Shown: positions 45,371 to 54,202, numbered from the stretch's first letter. The stretch is DNA of 64,000 bases from Campylobacterales bacterium (GCA_016930915.1 JAFGFU010000024.1:20583-84582); one strand, 5' to 3'. Made by a program: numbers and translations. The notes: generated by a model from the letters alone, not told the origin.

Positions 45371-45439
45371 GTATAACAAATCATTGGAGAGAAATATTTG
45401 ACCCTGCGACTCAAATATTTCCCAACTTAAACGTTAGGC
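45371..45439 (+). repeat. Integron attC-like site, upstream of the small cassette
   Basis: The site begins GTATAAC (near R'' RYYYAAC), has AAATCATTGG, a perfect 11-base central stem GAAATATTTGA/TCAAATATTTC (45391-45401, 45411-45421), then CCAA and ends in GTTAGGC (45433-45439), an exact GTTRRRY. The ends pair in six of seven positions and the TTGG/CCAA stem has an AGA bulge, as expected of attC extrahelical bases. The following ATG starts 6 bases downstream. Confidence 0.6.
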
Positions 45440-45445
45440 ATACAA

Positions 45446-45847
45446 ATGAAAAAACTATATCGAACAACTTTTTTTCCAGAAAATTTTTTTGGCATTGACT
45501 CTGTTCAGGGCTATCTTGAAATGGCAAATTGGTACGAAGGCGAGCATGTTTCTTTTGTCTGTAACAAAGAAGATAAATCTAAACATGGAAGTATGCTATT
45601 CATACTTAATCAACTAGAGACTGATGACAACATCAAAGTAGAATGGGCTGATTATAAAACTTATGACGACAAAGATGCTCTTCAGTTAAAGCAGATATCT
45701 TTAACCGTTAAGGGGCATCAGTTGCTTGACGACCTGAAGAAAAAAAGTAGAATTGGTGCATTCAAAAAGCGTGCTGTAGATTTACTTTGGGTAATCACAA
45801 CAACAATAGTCACTACGCTAATTACACTTAAGGTTAAAGGAATTTAG
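45446..45847 (+). CDS. Hypothetical protein with C-terminal membrane anchor, cassette gene
   Basis: This 133-residue protein begins MKKLYRTTFFPENFFGIDSV and has a hydrophobic C-terminal helix (residues ~110-130, DLLWVITTTIVTTLITLKV), so it should be anchored with its bulk in the cytoplasm. I recognise no family. It starts 6 bases after an attC-like R' site and its stop is 3 bases before a GCCTAAC R''-like end, so it fits a single mobile gene cassette exactly. Confidence 0.7.
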   Translation: MKKLYRTTFFPENFFGIDSVQGYLEMANWYEGEHVSFVCNKEDKSKHGSMLFILNQLETDDNIKVEWADYKTYDDKDALQLKQISLTVKGHQLLDDLKKKSRIGAFKKRAVDLLWVITTTIVTTLITLKVKGI

Positions 45848-45850
45848 TTT

Positions 45851-45929
45851 GCCTAACAAATCAGAGGAGACCAATCAAAAGTTCAGGGGTCAGGGTTAAA
45901 CTTTTAACTTTCACCCTAAGCCGTTCGAC
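45851..45929 (+). repeat. attC-like start after the cassette gene, degenerate 3' end
   Basis: GCCTAAC (45851-45857) is an exact R'' and the next bases AAATCA...GGAGA repeat the beginning of the upstream attC (TAACAAATCA then GGAGA). The far end is weak: GTTCGAC (45923-45929) matches GTTRRRY only partly and the central stem is imperfect. It is probably a decayed or hybrid attC. Confidence 0.45.
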
Positions 45930-45932
45930 CTT

Positions 45933-46043
45933 TTACCCCTTGATAATCATTTTAATATACGGCTGACACGGAATATCAAGCTTATTAGCTTCTACTTTAA
46001 CCTCTTCTATCCTACCGACAAGGATACGCAGAGAGCTTGTTTT
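45933..46043 (-). pseudogene. Remnant of a CopG/BrnA-type antitoxin gene
   Basis: An open stretch reads SSLRILVGRIEEVKVEANKL, then DIPCQPYIKMIIKG-stop, a sequence resembling the C-terminal half of small antitoxins (EVKxEAxKLxIPYQxxIK). No start or toxin gene remains. It lies next to the attC-like site and fits the debris of a lost cassette. Confidence 0.4.
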
Positions 46044-46158
46044 ATCATAAAACAAAAATGAACGCCAAAGTATTACTTAAATTTAATAAATAATAAACGT
46101 TACTTTATATAATATTTTATTTAATTTCGTATGATTTAAAAATACTAAAAGGAAATTA
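46044..46158. other. Leader region of the TonB receptor
   Basis: This AT-rich stretch precedes the receptor gene. It carries the ribosome site AAAGGAAATTA before the ATG and possible -10 boxes near 46110-46125. A Fur-like run GATAATCATTTT lies farther upstream at 45942 but is too distant for certainty. Confidence 0.35.
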
Positions 46159-48351
46159 ATGTTCTCAATTCACCAAAAAAAATGCCTTTTCTCCTGTGTT
46201 GTCGCATCCCTGCTCTGCTCTAGTGTTGCCTCAGCGCATACGTTAGAATCGGTCACTATTGAGGCGGAAAAGCTCATCACTCCTACCAAACAAGCCAATG
46301 AAAGCGTTTATACGGGCAGTGAAGTTACTTCCAAAGGGATTGAGCTTCAAGGGGTGAAAGCGAGTACGAGTGTCTATGAAGCCATCAGTGTTTTACCTGG
46401 GGTCAATGTTGAAAATGTGGATAGCAGTGGGCTAGCGGTTGAGCAGAGTAGTGTGCGTATGAGAGGGGTTAAAAGTTCTATGGGGGCATTAAGTGTTGAG
46501 GGCATTCCCAACTATGGTGGCAATCCCATAGGGCCGAGGGATTATCTGTATGATATGGAAAATATGGACTCTGTATCGGTGTACAAAGGTGGCGTTCCCT
46601 CTGACATTGGAGCAGGGGTTGGTTCTCGTGGAGGAGCCATTACCTTGCATCCTAAATGGGCGCAAAAAGCGTTTGGGTTTGAAGTAGCCCAAAGCCTAGG
46701 AAGCGATGACTACACCAAAAGTTACTTTAGGATGGACAGTGGCACGATCAATGAAAGTGGCACACGTTTTTCAGGCGCACTCTCCTATGCGCAAGCAGAT
46801 AAATGGCGAGGGGAAGGAGAGTTAGGCCCTAGAATCAATGGCAATGTCTCGTTGGTACAACCCTTAGGCGATAAGGCAACTCTGAAACTTTGGTACAACC
46901 ACAACGACCAAGAACAGTACCTTTACCGACCTCTTAGTTACGCTCAAATTTCTGGTGGCAATCTAAGCCGTAACTATAAAAATGACTACAACACTGCTTT
47001 AACAAGTGTTCCTGCTCAGGATATTTACTACTACAAAAACAACAAAGGAAGCTATAAAAACGATGACCTTTTCGCTGTGATTAATTACGAGATTGATGAC
47101 ACCTTTGAGCTGATTTTTAAGCCCTACTATGCTCTTGAAGATAGCGTCATTTCACAAGGAGTTACCAGCGGTGGCGGGCGGATTCAAGAGCGTGTTCGTG
47201 ACATTGAACGCTATGGTATGATTAGTGAAGTCGATGCAAAATTAGAACACTTTAAAATGGCATTGGGGTATCATTATGAAAGCTCTGCTATGGATATTTC
47301 TACCAAAAACTACACCACCGCAGGGGCGTATGCAGGTATGGGCGTTGTGGCGACCACGGGCGATACGTATATTCACAGTCCCTATGCGAAAATTTCAGGG
47401 GATGAGGGGGATTTTCATTGGCAAGCGGGCTTAAAATATTTTCGTTTTGAGGATTCTAAATCACTGGGCTATCGCAGTGGAGCAGCCCCTGCGTATGATT
47501 TGATTCGCACGACTGATTTGGACAGGGAAGCTAAGAGTCATACCATTTGGCTTCCAACACTAGGTGTGTCATACGATGTGGATGCCTCATGGCAAGCCTA
47601 TGCCAATTATGGCAAAAACTTTATTCGACCCTATTCCTACATGCCTCTTGTGAATTATTATCAGAACAATCGTGCGAAATTTCAAGCGATTGGCATGAAT
47701 GCGCAAGATCTATTTGATGGGTATGGCATTGAGGAGTCTCACAATTTTGATGTGGGTGTGCGCTTTAAAGGCGAGATGCTAGAAATTGCACCGACACTTT
47801 TTTATGGTAAACATAAAAACCTTTTAACCACCATCATCAATCCCTTAGATTCAACGCTTTTTTACCAACAAAATGTGGGCAAAGCAACCAGCTATGGAAT
47901 TGAGACGGAGATTAATTTCTTTATGAACGATGCCACAACGCTTTTTATCAATCCAACCTATACAGATTTTACGTATGATGAAGATATTATCGGGATGAAA
48001 ACCAAAGGGAAACAGTTGGTCGATACCCCAAAATGGATGGCACGCAGTGGGGTTATCTATAAAATAGGCAATTTTGAATTGGTGCCCATGGTTCGCTTTT
48101 TAGGTGAGCGCTATGGTAATGCCACCAACACTGAAAAGGTCGAAGAAGCATGGTTGGCGGATTTTAAAGCCATCTACACACAGAAAAATTTCTACGAAAA
48201 ATCGACCCTGAAAGTTAGCCTTGAACTGGATAATATTTTTAACAAAGAGTATATCTCAGTCATTAATGCGAGTGATTATGAAACAGGTACGACTACGTAC
48301 AGCCAAGGCGCTCCACGCTCTGTCATGCTCAGCGTTGGACTCAAATTTTAA
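46159..48351 (+). CDS. TonB-dependent outer-membrane receptor
   Basis: This 730-residue protein has a signal peptide (to about residue 26, SSVASAHT), a TonB box region around ESVTIEAEK, a plug domain (~60-170: VYEAISVLPGVNVENVDSSG, VRMRGVKSSMGALSVEGIPN) and a 22-stranded barrel ending with the aromatic-rich SVGLKF. It imports a metal chelate or vitamin, and resembles iron-siderophore receptors of the FecA/CirA type. It is followed directly by ExbB, ExbD and TonB genes, so it probably forms a dedicated uptake operon. Confidence 0.9.
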   Translation: MFSIHQKKCLFSCVVASLLCSSVASAHTLESVTIEAEKLITPTKQANESVYTGSEVTSKGIELQGVKASTSVYEAISVLPGVNVENVDSSGLAVEQSSVRMRGVKSSMGALSVEGIPNYGGNPIGPRDYLYDMENMDSVSVYKGGVPSDIGAGVGSRGGAITLHPKWAQKAFGFEVAQSLGSDDYTKSYFRMDSGTINESGTRFSGALSYAQADKWRGEGELGPRINGNVSLVQPLGDKATLKLWYNHNDQEQYLYRPLSYAQISGGNLSRNYKNDYNTALTSVPAQDIYYYKNNKGSYKNDDLFAVINYEIDDTFELIFKPYYALEDSVISQGVTSGGGRIQERVRDIERYGMISEVDAKLEHFKMALGYHYESSAMDISTKNYTTAGAYAGMGVVATTGDTYIHSPYAKISGDEGDFHWQAGLKYFRFEDSKSLGYRSGAAPAYDLIRTTDLDREAKSHTIWLPTLGVSYDVDASWQAYANYGKNFIRPYSYMPLVNYYQNNRAKFQAIGMNAQDLFDGYGIEESHNFDVGVRFKGEMLEIAPTLFYGKHKNLLTTIINPLDSTLFYQQNVGKATSYGIETEINFFMNDATTLFINPTYTDFTYDEDIIGMKTKGKQLVDTPKWMARSGVIYKIGNFELVPMVRFLGERYGNATNTEKVEEAWLADFKAIYTQKNFYEKSTLKVSLELDNIFNKEYISVINASDYETGTTTYSQGAPRSVMLSVGLKF

Positions 48352-48363
48352 GGGGTGAAAAAG

Positions 48364-48792
48364 ATGGAAGAGATAAAGCTCATTGTTGATTATGCTATTT
48401 TTGGTATTTTGGGGCTTATGAGCCTCTTAGCGCTTACCTATGCGCTTGAGCGATGGTTTTTTTATCGCCGTATCAATGTCACGACGTATACGGTGATGGA
48501 AATACTGGAAAATGACCTTACCAAAAACCTCACAGCACTCTCCATCATCAGCTCAAATGCTCCCTATATTGGGCTTTTAGGAACGGTTGTTGGCATTATG
48601 ATCACCTTTTATGACATGGGACAAGCAGGGGAGATAGAGAGCAACGTGATTTTGATAGGACTCTCTTTGGCACTGAAAGCAACCGCTTTGGGGCTTGTTG
48701 TCGCCATCCCCTCTTTAATGGCGTATAGTGCGTGTTTACGCAAATGCGATGTCTTGATGGGGCATTGGAAAGCACACCAACATGCGGCTTAA
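48364..48792 (+). CDS. exbB: ExbB-like TonB-system energiser
   Basis: This protein of about 142 residues has three hydrophobic segments and the motif NAPYIGLLGTVVGIMITFYDMG (residues ~58-80), typical of ExbB/MotA-type proton channels. It powers TonB with the proton gradient together with ExbD. An ATG at 48364 with AAGGGG 8 bases upstream is preferred over the GTG at 48355. The ExbD start lies 10 bases before this gene ends. Confidence 0.9.
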   Translation: MEEIKLIVDYAIFGILGLMSLLALTYALERWFFYRRINVTTYTVMEILENDLTKNLTALSIISSNAPYIGLLGTVVGIMITFYDMGQAGEIESNVILIGLSLALKATALGLVVAIPSLMAYSACLRKCDVLMGHWKAHQHAA

Positions 48793-49162
48793 GCGTCCTG
48801 AGGGGATGAATATTATCCCCTTCATTGATATTATGCTGGTTTTACTCACCATTGTGTTAAGTGTCTCAACCTTTATGGCACATCGCTCTTTGGTTTTGGA
48901 TATTCCAAAAACCGATACCAACGAAGCGCTGACACAAAAGCGCTCGCATGAGGTGGTCATTGACGCACACGGTCTGCTTTACTGGGATGAAAAACCTTTG
49001 GTTTTGGAAGCATTGTATGAAAATTTGAACACACTTTCAAAAGAAGATGAACTCATTTTAAAAGCCGATACCAAGGCTGCATTTGGCGTTTTTATCGAGG
49101 TCGTGGATGCGCTTAAACGTATCCATCATCCGCATGTCAACATTGTGGTACAGAAAAAATAA
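48782..49162 (+). CDS. exbD: ExbD-like TonB-system protein
   Basis: This 126-residue membrane protein has one N-terminal helix, with the conserved FIDIMLVLLTIVL containing the proton-channel aspartate, and a periplasmic domain ending EVVDALKRIHHPHVNIVVQ. It works with ExbB to energise TonB. It overlaps ExbB by 10 bases and is followed 2 bases later by tonB. Confidence 0.93.
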   Translation: MRLKRPEGMNIIPFIDIMLVLLTIVLSVSTFMAHRSLVLDIPKTDTNEALTQKRSHEVVIDAHGLLYWDEKPLVLEALYENLNTLSKEDELILKADTKAAFGVFIEVVDALKRIHHPHVNIVVQKK

Positions 49163-49163
49163 A

Positions 49164-49793
49164 ATGCGTTTTTGCTCCTTTTTTGCCCTCTCACTTTTTT
49201 TACATGTAAGCCTTTTTGCTCTTTTACATCAGCTCCATCTACCCACAAAAACCATGCAGAGCAAGCCACACTCACTGGCTTTGGATATTCAAACCATTCA
49301 CATTGCCCCACCGCCTCCTACGCCACAAGCAGTATCCCAAGAACCTCAAACCCTACCAGCACCCATCGAGCCTAAAGTAGCTCCAAAACCTCGTGCAAAG
49401 CCTCAGCGTATCTTGCAACCTAGTACAACACAAACAGCCCCAAAACCAGCTCAAACGGACGTATCAACCCAACTCTCTAGCACACCACAAGAAACTTTAC
49501 ATGTAAAGACTGAAAAGAATGCAGAAGTGACGCTTTACGCTGCTATACAAGCAGCCATTGCCCACCACAAGCGCTACCCAAAACGGGCTCAACGAGAGGG
49601 GATGGAGGGTGAAGTCATGGTGAATTTTACCTATGCAAAAGAAGGCATCACCCATTTAAAAATCAAAACGCCATCCAAGCACGCCTTGCTCAATGCCTAC
49701 TGTCTTGAATTAATAATAGAGGCTTCAAAAGAGTTTCCACAGGTCAACGATTCTTTTGAGATTGTTATACCCATTGGATTTTTTTTACGATAA
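49164..49793 (+). CDS. tonB: TonB energy-transducing protein
   Basis: This protein of about 209 residues has an N-terminal membrane helix, a proline-rich spacer (APPPPTPQAVSQEP and many PKP repeats, ~45-110) and a C-terminal domain with ISYPKRAQREGMEGEVMVNF-like features (here HHKRYPKRAQREGMEGEV). It contacts the receptor's TonB box. Two palindrome copies lie in it, read as LHVS and LHVK. It closes the receptor operon. Confidence 0.92.
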   Translation: MRFCSFFALSLFLHVSLFALLHQLHLPTKTMQSKPHSLALDIQTIHIAPPPPTPQAVSQEPQTLPAPIEPKVAPKPRAKPQRILQPSTTQTAPKPAQTDVSTQLSSTPQETLHVKTEKNAEVTLYAAIQAAIAHHKRYPKRAQREGMEGEVMVNFTYAKEGITHLKIKTPSKHALLNAYCLELIIEASKEFPQVNDSFEIVIPIGFFLR

Positions 49794-49800
49794 AGAAGAA

Positions 49801-49831
49801 GAAACAGTGGCACATCTCGTACCACTGTTTC
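49801..49831. terminator. Bidirectional terminator between tonB and the porin gene
   Basis: A perfect 10-base stem GAAACAGTGG/CCACTGTTTC with an 11-base loop has TCTTT on one side and the complement on the other. Both converging genes end here. Confidence 0.8.
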
Positions 49832-49834
49832 TCT

Positions 49835-51190
49835 TTAGAACTTATAGTTGGCTCTAAAACGCATATCGCTGGTATTTTTAGTAGAAGCGGCTTCGACTTT
49901 GCCATCTTCATACTCCAAAGAGAGGGTTAAACCCTTGATGGTTGGAAGGTCATACGAAATTTGTCCTTCAAAGTAAGTCGATTCGGTATCAGCTGCAACA
50001 CCATTAAGAACAACGGTTGTGACCTTGTCTTGATCAATTTTCACGTATTGCGCTAAGGCTTTAAGCCCTGCAACACCCACTTTTGAAAAGTCGTACCCTA
50101 CTTCAACTTTGTAGGCATCTGTTCCCGCACCTGAAGTTGCTTCAGCACCTCTAATCAGTGGAGCCGTATAGGTGGTAGGTCCATTACCCGCACCCAAAAG
50201 CACTGACTGGTCATCCGATACCGTACTATACGCAAACGACGCCTTAAAGCCTGCTAGCTCGCTAAATCCAACACGCCCTTGATACATATCGCCCTCAGCA
50301 TGAAAACTATCAAAGGTACTATTAGACGTTCTTGAACCACGATACGTCGCATCCAAAAGAAGTTTCATTGCACTTAAAGGCATAACATAATTACCCTCCG
50401 CATAGAAGACATTGGCATCGCCACCGTTGGTTCCTTCTACATCATTCACAAAGAGGTATTGCCCTGTTAATGTCACATTTGTAATCGATTTGTTAATCAC
50501 AGCGGCGGTGTACGCCCCATCAAATCCAAAAACATTGGAAGCACCTGCTGGTGAGCCTAATGAACCTCTTGACGTACCTGCTCCGTAAAATACTGCTTCT
50601 TTTTTAAAGCTAGGCATTTTAGAGTCCGAACCATCTACACTTCTGTCATAATCAGACGTTCTGCCTTGAAATTTATCCGAATACCCCGCAACCAATGTTG
50701 TGTTTGGAATATCTGTATTGATAAGCACTGCAGCTTGAAACGCCTCTTTAATCATACGTGAGCCAGAGCTATTGACCAATGGACTGGCGATAAACTGACG
50801 ACCTACTTTTGCCGTTGTTTTTCCAAGTGTATAGGTTACATACGCCTCAGAAAGCACGGCACCAGAACCGTACATATCTGTTGCGTAAAGATTTTTTGCG
50901 TCACTGTTCGCAAAAGGAGCATAATTACCTTGAAAGGTTGTCCCAAGACTAAGCCCATACAAAGTATCTGTGACGTAACTGAGCATAATACCCGTTGAAA
51001 AAATGTCAGCATCACCTTTGGCAAGTGTTCCATTATTTTTATCATCGGTATCTCGATCAAAATACCAGGCCTTTAACTCACCTGTTACTTTTCCATTTTT
51101 AAAGGCATCGGCAAGTGTATCTGCCGCAAATAAGCTAGACGCAAGTCCAGCAACCATGAAAGCCGCCACGCTAAGTTTAACCAACTTCAT
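49835..51190 (-). CDS. OprD-like outer-membrane porin
   Basis: This protein of about 451 residues has a signal peptide (KLVKLSVAAFMVAGLASSLF, cut after FAA), then DTLADAFKNGKVTGELKAWY, a typical OprD-type porin start, and alternating beta strands up to the final FRANYKF, which carries the terminal aromatic residue. It would let small anions or organic solutes across the outer membrane. The chosen ATG (51190) follows AAAGGAGG by 5 bases; an earlier ATG at 51226 would give an odd extension. It is relatively strongly expressed in related bacteria, judging by family knowledge. Confidence 0.85.
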   Translation of the reverse strand: MKLVKLSVAAFMVAGLASSLFAADTLADAFKNGKVTGELKAWYFDRDTDDKNNGTLAKGDADIFSTGIMLSYVTDTLYGLSLGTTFQGNYAPFANSDAKNLYATDMYGSGAVLSEAYVTYTLGKTTAKVGRQFIASPLVNSSGSRMIKEAFQAAVLINTDIPNTTLVAGYSDKFQGRTSDYDRSVDGSDSKMPSFKKEAVFYGAGTSRGSLGSPAGASNVFGFDGAYTAAVINKSITNVTLTGQYLFVNDVEGTNGGDANVFYAEGNYVMPLSAMKLLLDATYRGSRTSNSTFDSFHAEGDMYQGRVGFSELAGFKASFAYSTVSDDQSVLLGAGNGPTTYTAPLIRGAEATSGAGTDAYKVEVGYDFSKVGVAGLKALAQYVKIDQDKVTTVVLNGVAADTESTYFEGQISYDLPTIKGLTLSLEYEDGKVEAASTKNTSDMRFRANYKF

Positions 51191-51417
51191 AAATCCTCCT
51201 TTTAAAAAGTGTGAACCTTCTTGCACAACCTAACGTCGTCCCATAAATAAAGTTATGTAAGAGATCTGTTAAAATCTTACATAAAATGAATAGCATGAAA
51301 ATAGCATAGAAATTTAATATTTTTTTTAGATTGTTTGGATTTAAGTGCTCAGGGCTTTACGTTTAATTTTTTTACATGTAAAGAGCCTATTTTTTCCTCT
51401 CCTTTAGGAGTTTGGAG

Positions 51418-51423
51418 TATAAT
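51418..51423 (+). promoter_or_regulatory. -10 box of lrgA-like gene
   Basis: TATAAT at 51418-51423 lies 29 bases before the likely ATG at 51453. A copy of the iterated palindrome (51371-51382) lies about 36 bases upstream. Confidence 0.5.
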
Positions 51424-51452
51424 TCCCCTTTAGTTTAGCTGTGAGGATTTTC

Positions 51453-51809
51453 ATGTTAAAAGGTATATTGACACTGTTGGTGTTTCAGTTTATCGGTGAG
51501 TGTTTGGCAAAATTGTTTATGTTAAAAGTACCAGGAGCCATTATTGGGATGGTTTTTCTTCTTCTTTTTTTAATCCTAAGAAAAAAGAGCTTTCATGCGC
51601 TTGATACCTCTGTTTTTTGGTTGCTTCGTTATTTGCCACTCTTTATTTTACCCTCTGCTGTAGGGATTATGACTCAATTTGACACCATTGCGAACGAAGC
51701 GTTAGCCATTCTTTGCTCTTTGGTTGTAGGAACATTTATATCACTCTGCTTCAGCGCTAAACTGATGGATATTTTAATCAGCAAAAAAGAGCAATGCCAT
51801 GAACACTGA
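51453..51809 (+). CDS. LrgA/CidA-family membrane protein
   Basis: This protein of about 118 residues has four hydrophobic segments and the motif ECLAKLFMLKVPGAIIGMVF, characteristic of the CidA/LrgA family. In other bacteria these influence murein hydrolase export and cell death or carbon overflow transport. The start at 51453 follows AGGATTTTC; the earlier ATG at 51441 is possible. It is followed by LrgB with an overlap of 11 bases. Confidence 0.85.
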   Translation: MLKGILTLLVFQFIGECLAKLFMLKVPGAIIGMVFLLLFLILRKKSFHALDTSVFWLLRYLPLFILPSAVGIMTQFDTIANEALAILCSLVVGTFISLCFSAKLMDILISKKEQCHEH

Positions 51810-52509
51810 AGCCCTACTTTCGTACGTCTCATCAACGCCTTTAACATGGCTTATTTTAACCATTAGTGCTTATAAAGTGGGAGTATTTGTGTATGAGAAA
51901 ATGGGTAAAAATGCTCTTTTTCAACCCATGATTATTGCATTGTTGCTGATTTTACCTGTTGTTATTTATGCAAAAATTCCTTTTCAAACCTACTTTCAAT
52001 CTTTACATTTTTTGCACTTTTTTCTAGGACCAGCAACGGTAGCACTCGCACTTCCGTTATACAAAAATATTACCTATATTAAAGCCTATTTTGTTCCCAT
52101 TACCATTACGCTTTTTGTGGGTGGGTTGTTTGCTATCTTAAGTGCGGTAGGTATTTTGTACCTATTTGGAGCTTCTCAAGCTACCATGCTTTCAATGACC
52201 ACCAAATCCATTACCACGCCTATTGGCATTATTGTGGCGCAAGATATTGGTGCTATTGTCTCCTTATCGATTGGATTCATTGCTATTACGGGATTATTAG
52301 GTGTTTTATTTGGCAATGTAGTCTTTAAATGGCTGAACATTAAAAGTGATGCGGCTAAAGGTTTTTCACTGGGTCTTGTTGCCCATGCCCTAGGAACCTC
52401 AAGTGCGGTTGAAATTAGCGAAAATGCCGCTGCATTTGCCGCCCTTGCTATGGGACTTAGTGGCGTTTTTACAGCCATTTTACTCCCCATAGCTGTTCAT
52501 TTTTTATAA
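51799..52509 (+). CDS. LrgB/CidB-family membrane protein
   Basis: This 236-residue protein has at least six hydrophobic helices and the conserved motif TTKSITTPIGIIVAQDIGAI, followed by SLGLVAHALGTSSAVEISEN, both typical for LrgB. With LrgA it makes an inner-membrane complex. The gene converges with a small membrane protein, overlapping its end by 13 bases. Confidence 0.9.
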   Translation: MNTEALLSYVSSTPLTWLILTISAYKVGVFVYEKMGKNALFQPMIIALLLILPVVIYAKIPFQTYFQSLHFLHFFLGPATVALALPLYKNITYIKAYFVPITITLFVGGLFAILSAVGILYLFGASQATMLSMTTKSITTPIGIIVAQDIGAIVSLSIGFIAITGLLGVLFGNVVFKWLNIKSDAAKGFSLGLVAHALGTSSAVEISENAAAFAALAMGLSGVFTAILLPIAVHFL

Positions 52510-52751
52510 AAAGGCTTGTTGTATCGTTTTTTTAAAATACCATATACGGTAATAATAATCCAAAAAACCTCTATCAGAAAAGAGCCTAAATTAAAATGAA
52601 ACCAGAGTGAAATAATCAGTAAAATCGCCCCAAAAAGATTGAGATACTGAAACGTTGAAGAGTGACTGTTCACCCGATGCGATTGCAGTAAAAAATAGGC
52701 ATACACCACCAACATCATACCCACCGTTCCAATGGCGTGGTAAATATCCAT
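52497..52751 (-). CDS. Small CBU_0592-like membrane protein
   Basis: This 84-residue protein has three hydrophobic helices (residues ~5-22, 35-52 and 55-75) and the pattern GTVGMMLVVYAYFLLQSHRV, similar to CBU_0592-type membrane proteins. The function is unknown. It is convergent with the LrgB gene and shares its 3' end. Confidence 0.65.
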   Translation of the reverse strand: MDIYHAIGTVGMMLVVYAYFLLQSHRVNSHSSTFQYLNLFGAILLIISLWFHFNLGSFLIEVFWIIITVYGILKKRYNKPFYKK

Positions 52752-52808
52752 AAAACCCCCTTAACTATCAAAAGGGCTATTTTAGCCTATTTTTATTGCT
52801 TAAAGGGG

Positions 52809-52820
52809 TTTACATGTAAA
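52809..52820. repeat. TTTACATGTAAA palindrome before the sensor gene end
   Basis: A perfect copy, just after the PilJ-N sensor gene's 3' end and possibly part of its terminator. Confidence 0.6.
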
Positions 52821-52822
52821 GA

Positions 52823-54202
52823 TTATGCGTTATTTGCTTCTTCTTTTGGTTGTGCGTGTTCAACCATCTGATTTAAGCTTTTTTTGAGCTTTTGAAGCAT
52901 TTTATTGACATGAATCAAATTTTCAGCCGATTGAATCGCAATGTCCTCTGTTGCATTTACATTTTTATCAAAGGTTTTTTTCTCATTCTCATCAATGCCC
53001 ATTTCATCAATCGCATCTTCCACATCCAATGCAATTTGTTGGAGTTGAGAGACAGCACTTTCAGCTTTTTTAAGAGCATCCTCGCTCTCTTGCATCGCTT
53101 GATTCACTTTATAAACAAACTGCGAAATATGCGATGAAGCCTCTTTGAGCTCATCTTCACTGTGCGATGAAAGATTAACATTATGCTTAGTTAAGGTACT
53201 TAAATCGCTTTGGGCTAGCTCTTTTGCTTTTTGCACAAAATGCTCTAAATGCTCTATAATTTCCTTAGTCATCACAAAAGCGTACAAAATAATAATCAAC
53301 CCCACCAAAAGCCCAATATATTGAAACTTCAAAAAGGTATCATTTTTTTGCTCACTATGGTCTGTATAAAGCCAAACCGCTTCATCCATCGCATTTAAAA
53401 GCTGAATATTTTTTTCATAAATATACGCCAAATGTCTGTTTATTTTACTCTCTTGCTCTAAAAGCGTTTCCAAAAAGACTGCATACTCTTCCCAATAGTC
53501 ATAATTTTCTTTTACAATAGAATAGACCTGTGGCGCATTTTTTACAGCAGGGTCATCCAAAAAACCTTGAATCGTTTTTTCATACAATGCTTTGGCATCC
53601 GCATAAACAAGTAAATCTTGTGCATTTGCCGTATTTAAATAACGGCTGACATAAAGCCCCATACGCTGAGAAAGCATGCGTTGGCGACCAGAGAGGTCAA
53701 TATGGACATTGCTTAGATTGGCACGCACCATGCGTTGCACGACGCTATCAGAAAGATAGAGCAGTTTTTCAATGCGCCCTGCTAGAACTTCCATATCGGG
53801 TCTTACCCCTTCAATGTCACTTTTAAGCTCTTCAATATGAATACGAAACGGTACCCAATACCCCATAACTTCTTCTAATTTTGTTTTGATTTTCTCATTT
53901 TGGGGAGCGTAAATCCCCGTAGTTTCATTGCCATAAAGTAAATCTTTGAGACTGTTTTCAAAAAGATTGACTGCGGTATTGAGTTCTCGAAAGTCATTGG
54001 AATGACGATGCGCAATAAAGAAAGCCTCTTTACTCATTTTTTGAGAAAGCATCCGCTGCTTACCTGCAATATTAATAATATACGAATCTTTTTTACTCAT
54101 TTGATTCATCATTACGGTTAAAGAAATAATAAAAATAATGACAAAAGAGAGCAATCCCCCTGCCAAACGCATCTTTGTACTAATGGTTGTTGGTTTTATC
54201 AT
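52823..54202 (-). CDS. PilJ-N-type sensor without output domain
   Basis: This 459-residue membrane protein has an N-terminal helix (residues ~15-30), two copies of the type IV pili chemoreceptor-like N-terminal module, each with the signature GKQRMLSQKMS and SGRQRMLSQRMG, then a second membrane helix (~305-320, FQYIGLLVGLIIILYAFVMT) and a helical coiled-coil end. It lacks a kinase or methyl-accepting output. The same modules sense nitrate or nitrite in NarX-type proteins, so a nitrogen-oxide role is plausible in this nrf neighbourhood. It lies 9 bases after the Crp/Fnr gene. Confidence 0.72.
   Translation of the reverse strand: MIKPTTISTKMRLAGGLLSFVIIFIISLTVMMNQMSKKDSYIINIAGKQRMLSQKMSKEAFFIAHRHSNDFRELNTAVNLFENSLKDLLYGNETTGIYAPQNEKIKTKLEEVMGYWVPFRIHIEELKSDIEGVRPDMEVLAGRIEKLLYLSDSVVQRMVRANLSNVHIDLSGRQRMLSQRMGLYVSRYLNTANAQDLLVYADAKALYEKTIQGFLDDPAVKNAPQVYSIVKENYDYWEEYAVFLETLLEQESKINRHLAYIYEKNIQLLNAMDEAVWLYTDHSEQKNDTFLKFQYIGLLVGLIIILYAFVMTKEIIEHLEHFVQKAKELAQSDLSTLTKHNVNLSSHSEDELKEASSHISQFVYKVNQAMQESEDALKKAESAVSQLQQIALDVEDAIDEMGIDENEKKTFDKNVNATEDIAIQSAENLIHVNKMLQKLKKSLNQMVEHAQPKEEANNA

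Noticed and set aside
45941..45956. Fur box upstream of the TonB receptor
   Set aside because: GATAATCATTTT partly matches a Fur site but lies more than 200 bases before the receptor gene within a gene remnant; support is too weak.
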